The position numbers and the translations under genes were made by a program. From Candidatus Omnitrophota bacterium (GTDB lineage Bacteria > Omnitrophota > Gorgyraeia > Gygaellales > Profunditerraquicolaceae): a DNA stretch of 5,769 nucleotides. How positions within the stretch are numbered: position 1 is the stretch's first letter; each line of letters opens with the position of its first letter. Positions 5,663 through 5,769 of the stretch are shown here, piece after piece. The notes beneath the pieces were generated by a model. The model did not search any database, was not told where the DNA came from, and saw nothing but the letters and a program-made list of their open reading frames with translations. The DNA lies in contig JAGOIJ010000106.1 of assembly GCA_017995695.1 (NCBI GenBank), forward strand, positions 1 to 5,769, read 5' to 3'.

Positions 5663-5691
5663 TTGACAAGGGTGGTAAAATATGGTACATT
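5663..5691 (+). promoter_or_regulatory. Promoter for a gene beyond the right edge
   Basis: Perfect TTGACA (5663-5668), a 17-nt spacer, and TACATT (5686-5691, 4 of 6 matches to the -10 consensus). Transcription would start near 5698. No gene starts before the window end, so the transcript has a leader of at least about 70 nt. Confidence 0.6.
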
Positions 5692-5701
5692 TTTTACCAT
5701 A
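5673..5701. promoter_or_regulatory. Operator-like overlapping inverted repeats
   Basis: Two interleaved perfect dyads cover the spacer, -10 box and start region of the preceding promoter: TGGTAAAA (5673-5680) with TTTTACCA (5692-5699), and TATGGTA (5681-5687) with TACCATA (5695-5701). A repressor bound here would block RNA polymerase. I cannot name the regulator. The same bases could instead form a stem in DNA or RNA, but only a few lie downstream of the expected start, which favours a protein site. Confidence 0.5.
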
Positions 5702-5769
5702 ATATAGGTAAGGACGCTGCTGGACTTGGAGGGAAAGGCAGCGGGAGTGTAATTATAATTACTTAAAGA
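5698..5769 (+). other. Structured leader running off the window
   Basis: This stretch would be the 5' leader of the next gene. CGCTGC (5715-5720) pairs perfectly with GCAGCG (5738-5743) around a purine-rich 17-nt loop that includes GGAGGGAAAG. The perfect 14-bp palindrome GTAATTATAATTAC follows at 5749-5762. There is no ATG, and the GTG at 5747 is immediately followed by TAA, so the true start lies outside. It does not match any riboswitch class I know. Confidence 0.4.

Noticed and set aside
5644..5669. Minus-strand terminator (AGGGACACCCT followed by ATTTTTTTAT)
   Set aside because: The stem is only four base pairs, and no minus-strand gene to the right is visible.

Overview
The window reads as a chromosomal housekeeping stretch of an uncultured bacterium with moderate GC. 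The genes form a compact plus-strand series. The AT-rich 'AAATCCTAAAT' inverted repeat before the pyruvate kinase gene, together with the gene mix, reminds me of Omnitrophota (former OP3) or relatives in the Planctomycetes/Verrucomicrobia neighbourhood. That assignment is inference from memory, not proven here.

Layout. (1) Positions 1-523 hold the 3' end of an elongation factor G gene, followed 14 nt later by a small OsmC/Ohr-family gene (538-918). (2) Positions 919-1065 form a long imperfect stem-loop built from AAATCCTAAAT-type repeats, ending at the Shine-Dalgarno of the next gene. (3) Positions 1066-3251 are a tight cluster: a short pyruvate kinase without the usual C-terminal domain (1066-2088), a YbgC-type acyl-CoA thioesterase (2093-2470), a small nitroreductase (2491-2991) and an 87-residue two-helix membrane protein of unknown function (2988-3251) that starts on a TTG overlapping the nitroreductase stop. 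(4) A promoter with a perfect TTGACA box overlaps the stop of that small gene. It leads into a roughly 140-nt leader carrying a 48-bp tandem duplication, then a membrane-bound ion-pumping pyrophosphatase, hppA (3421-5526). (5) Positions 5527-5769 contain no gene. They hold a compound hairpin element (5539-5637) with a perfect 12-bp inner stem and duplicated right arms, then a promoter with operator-like inverted repeats (5663-5701), and the structured leader of a gene beyond the window.

How the genes fit together. Pyruvate kinase and the pyrophosphate-driven pump both belong to energy conservation: one makes ATP at the end of glycolysis, the other recovers energy from PPi as an ion gradient. 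The pump has the alanine typical of K+-dependent enzymes (A478) and a glutamate (E248) at the position used by sodium-pumping members, so a K+-dependent Na+ (or Na+/H+) pump is the best guess. The OsmC-like protein, thioesterase and nitroreductase are accessory redox and acyl-CoA enzymes without a clear joint pathway.

No wholly new system is evident. The most unusual items are the duplicated, potentially switch-like hppA leader, the C-domain-less pyruvate kinase, and the compound palindrome downstream of hppA.
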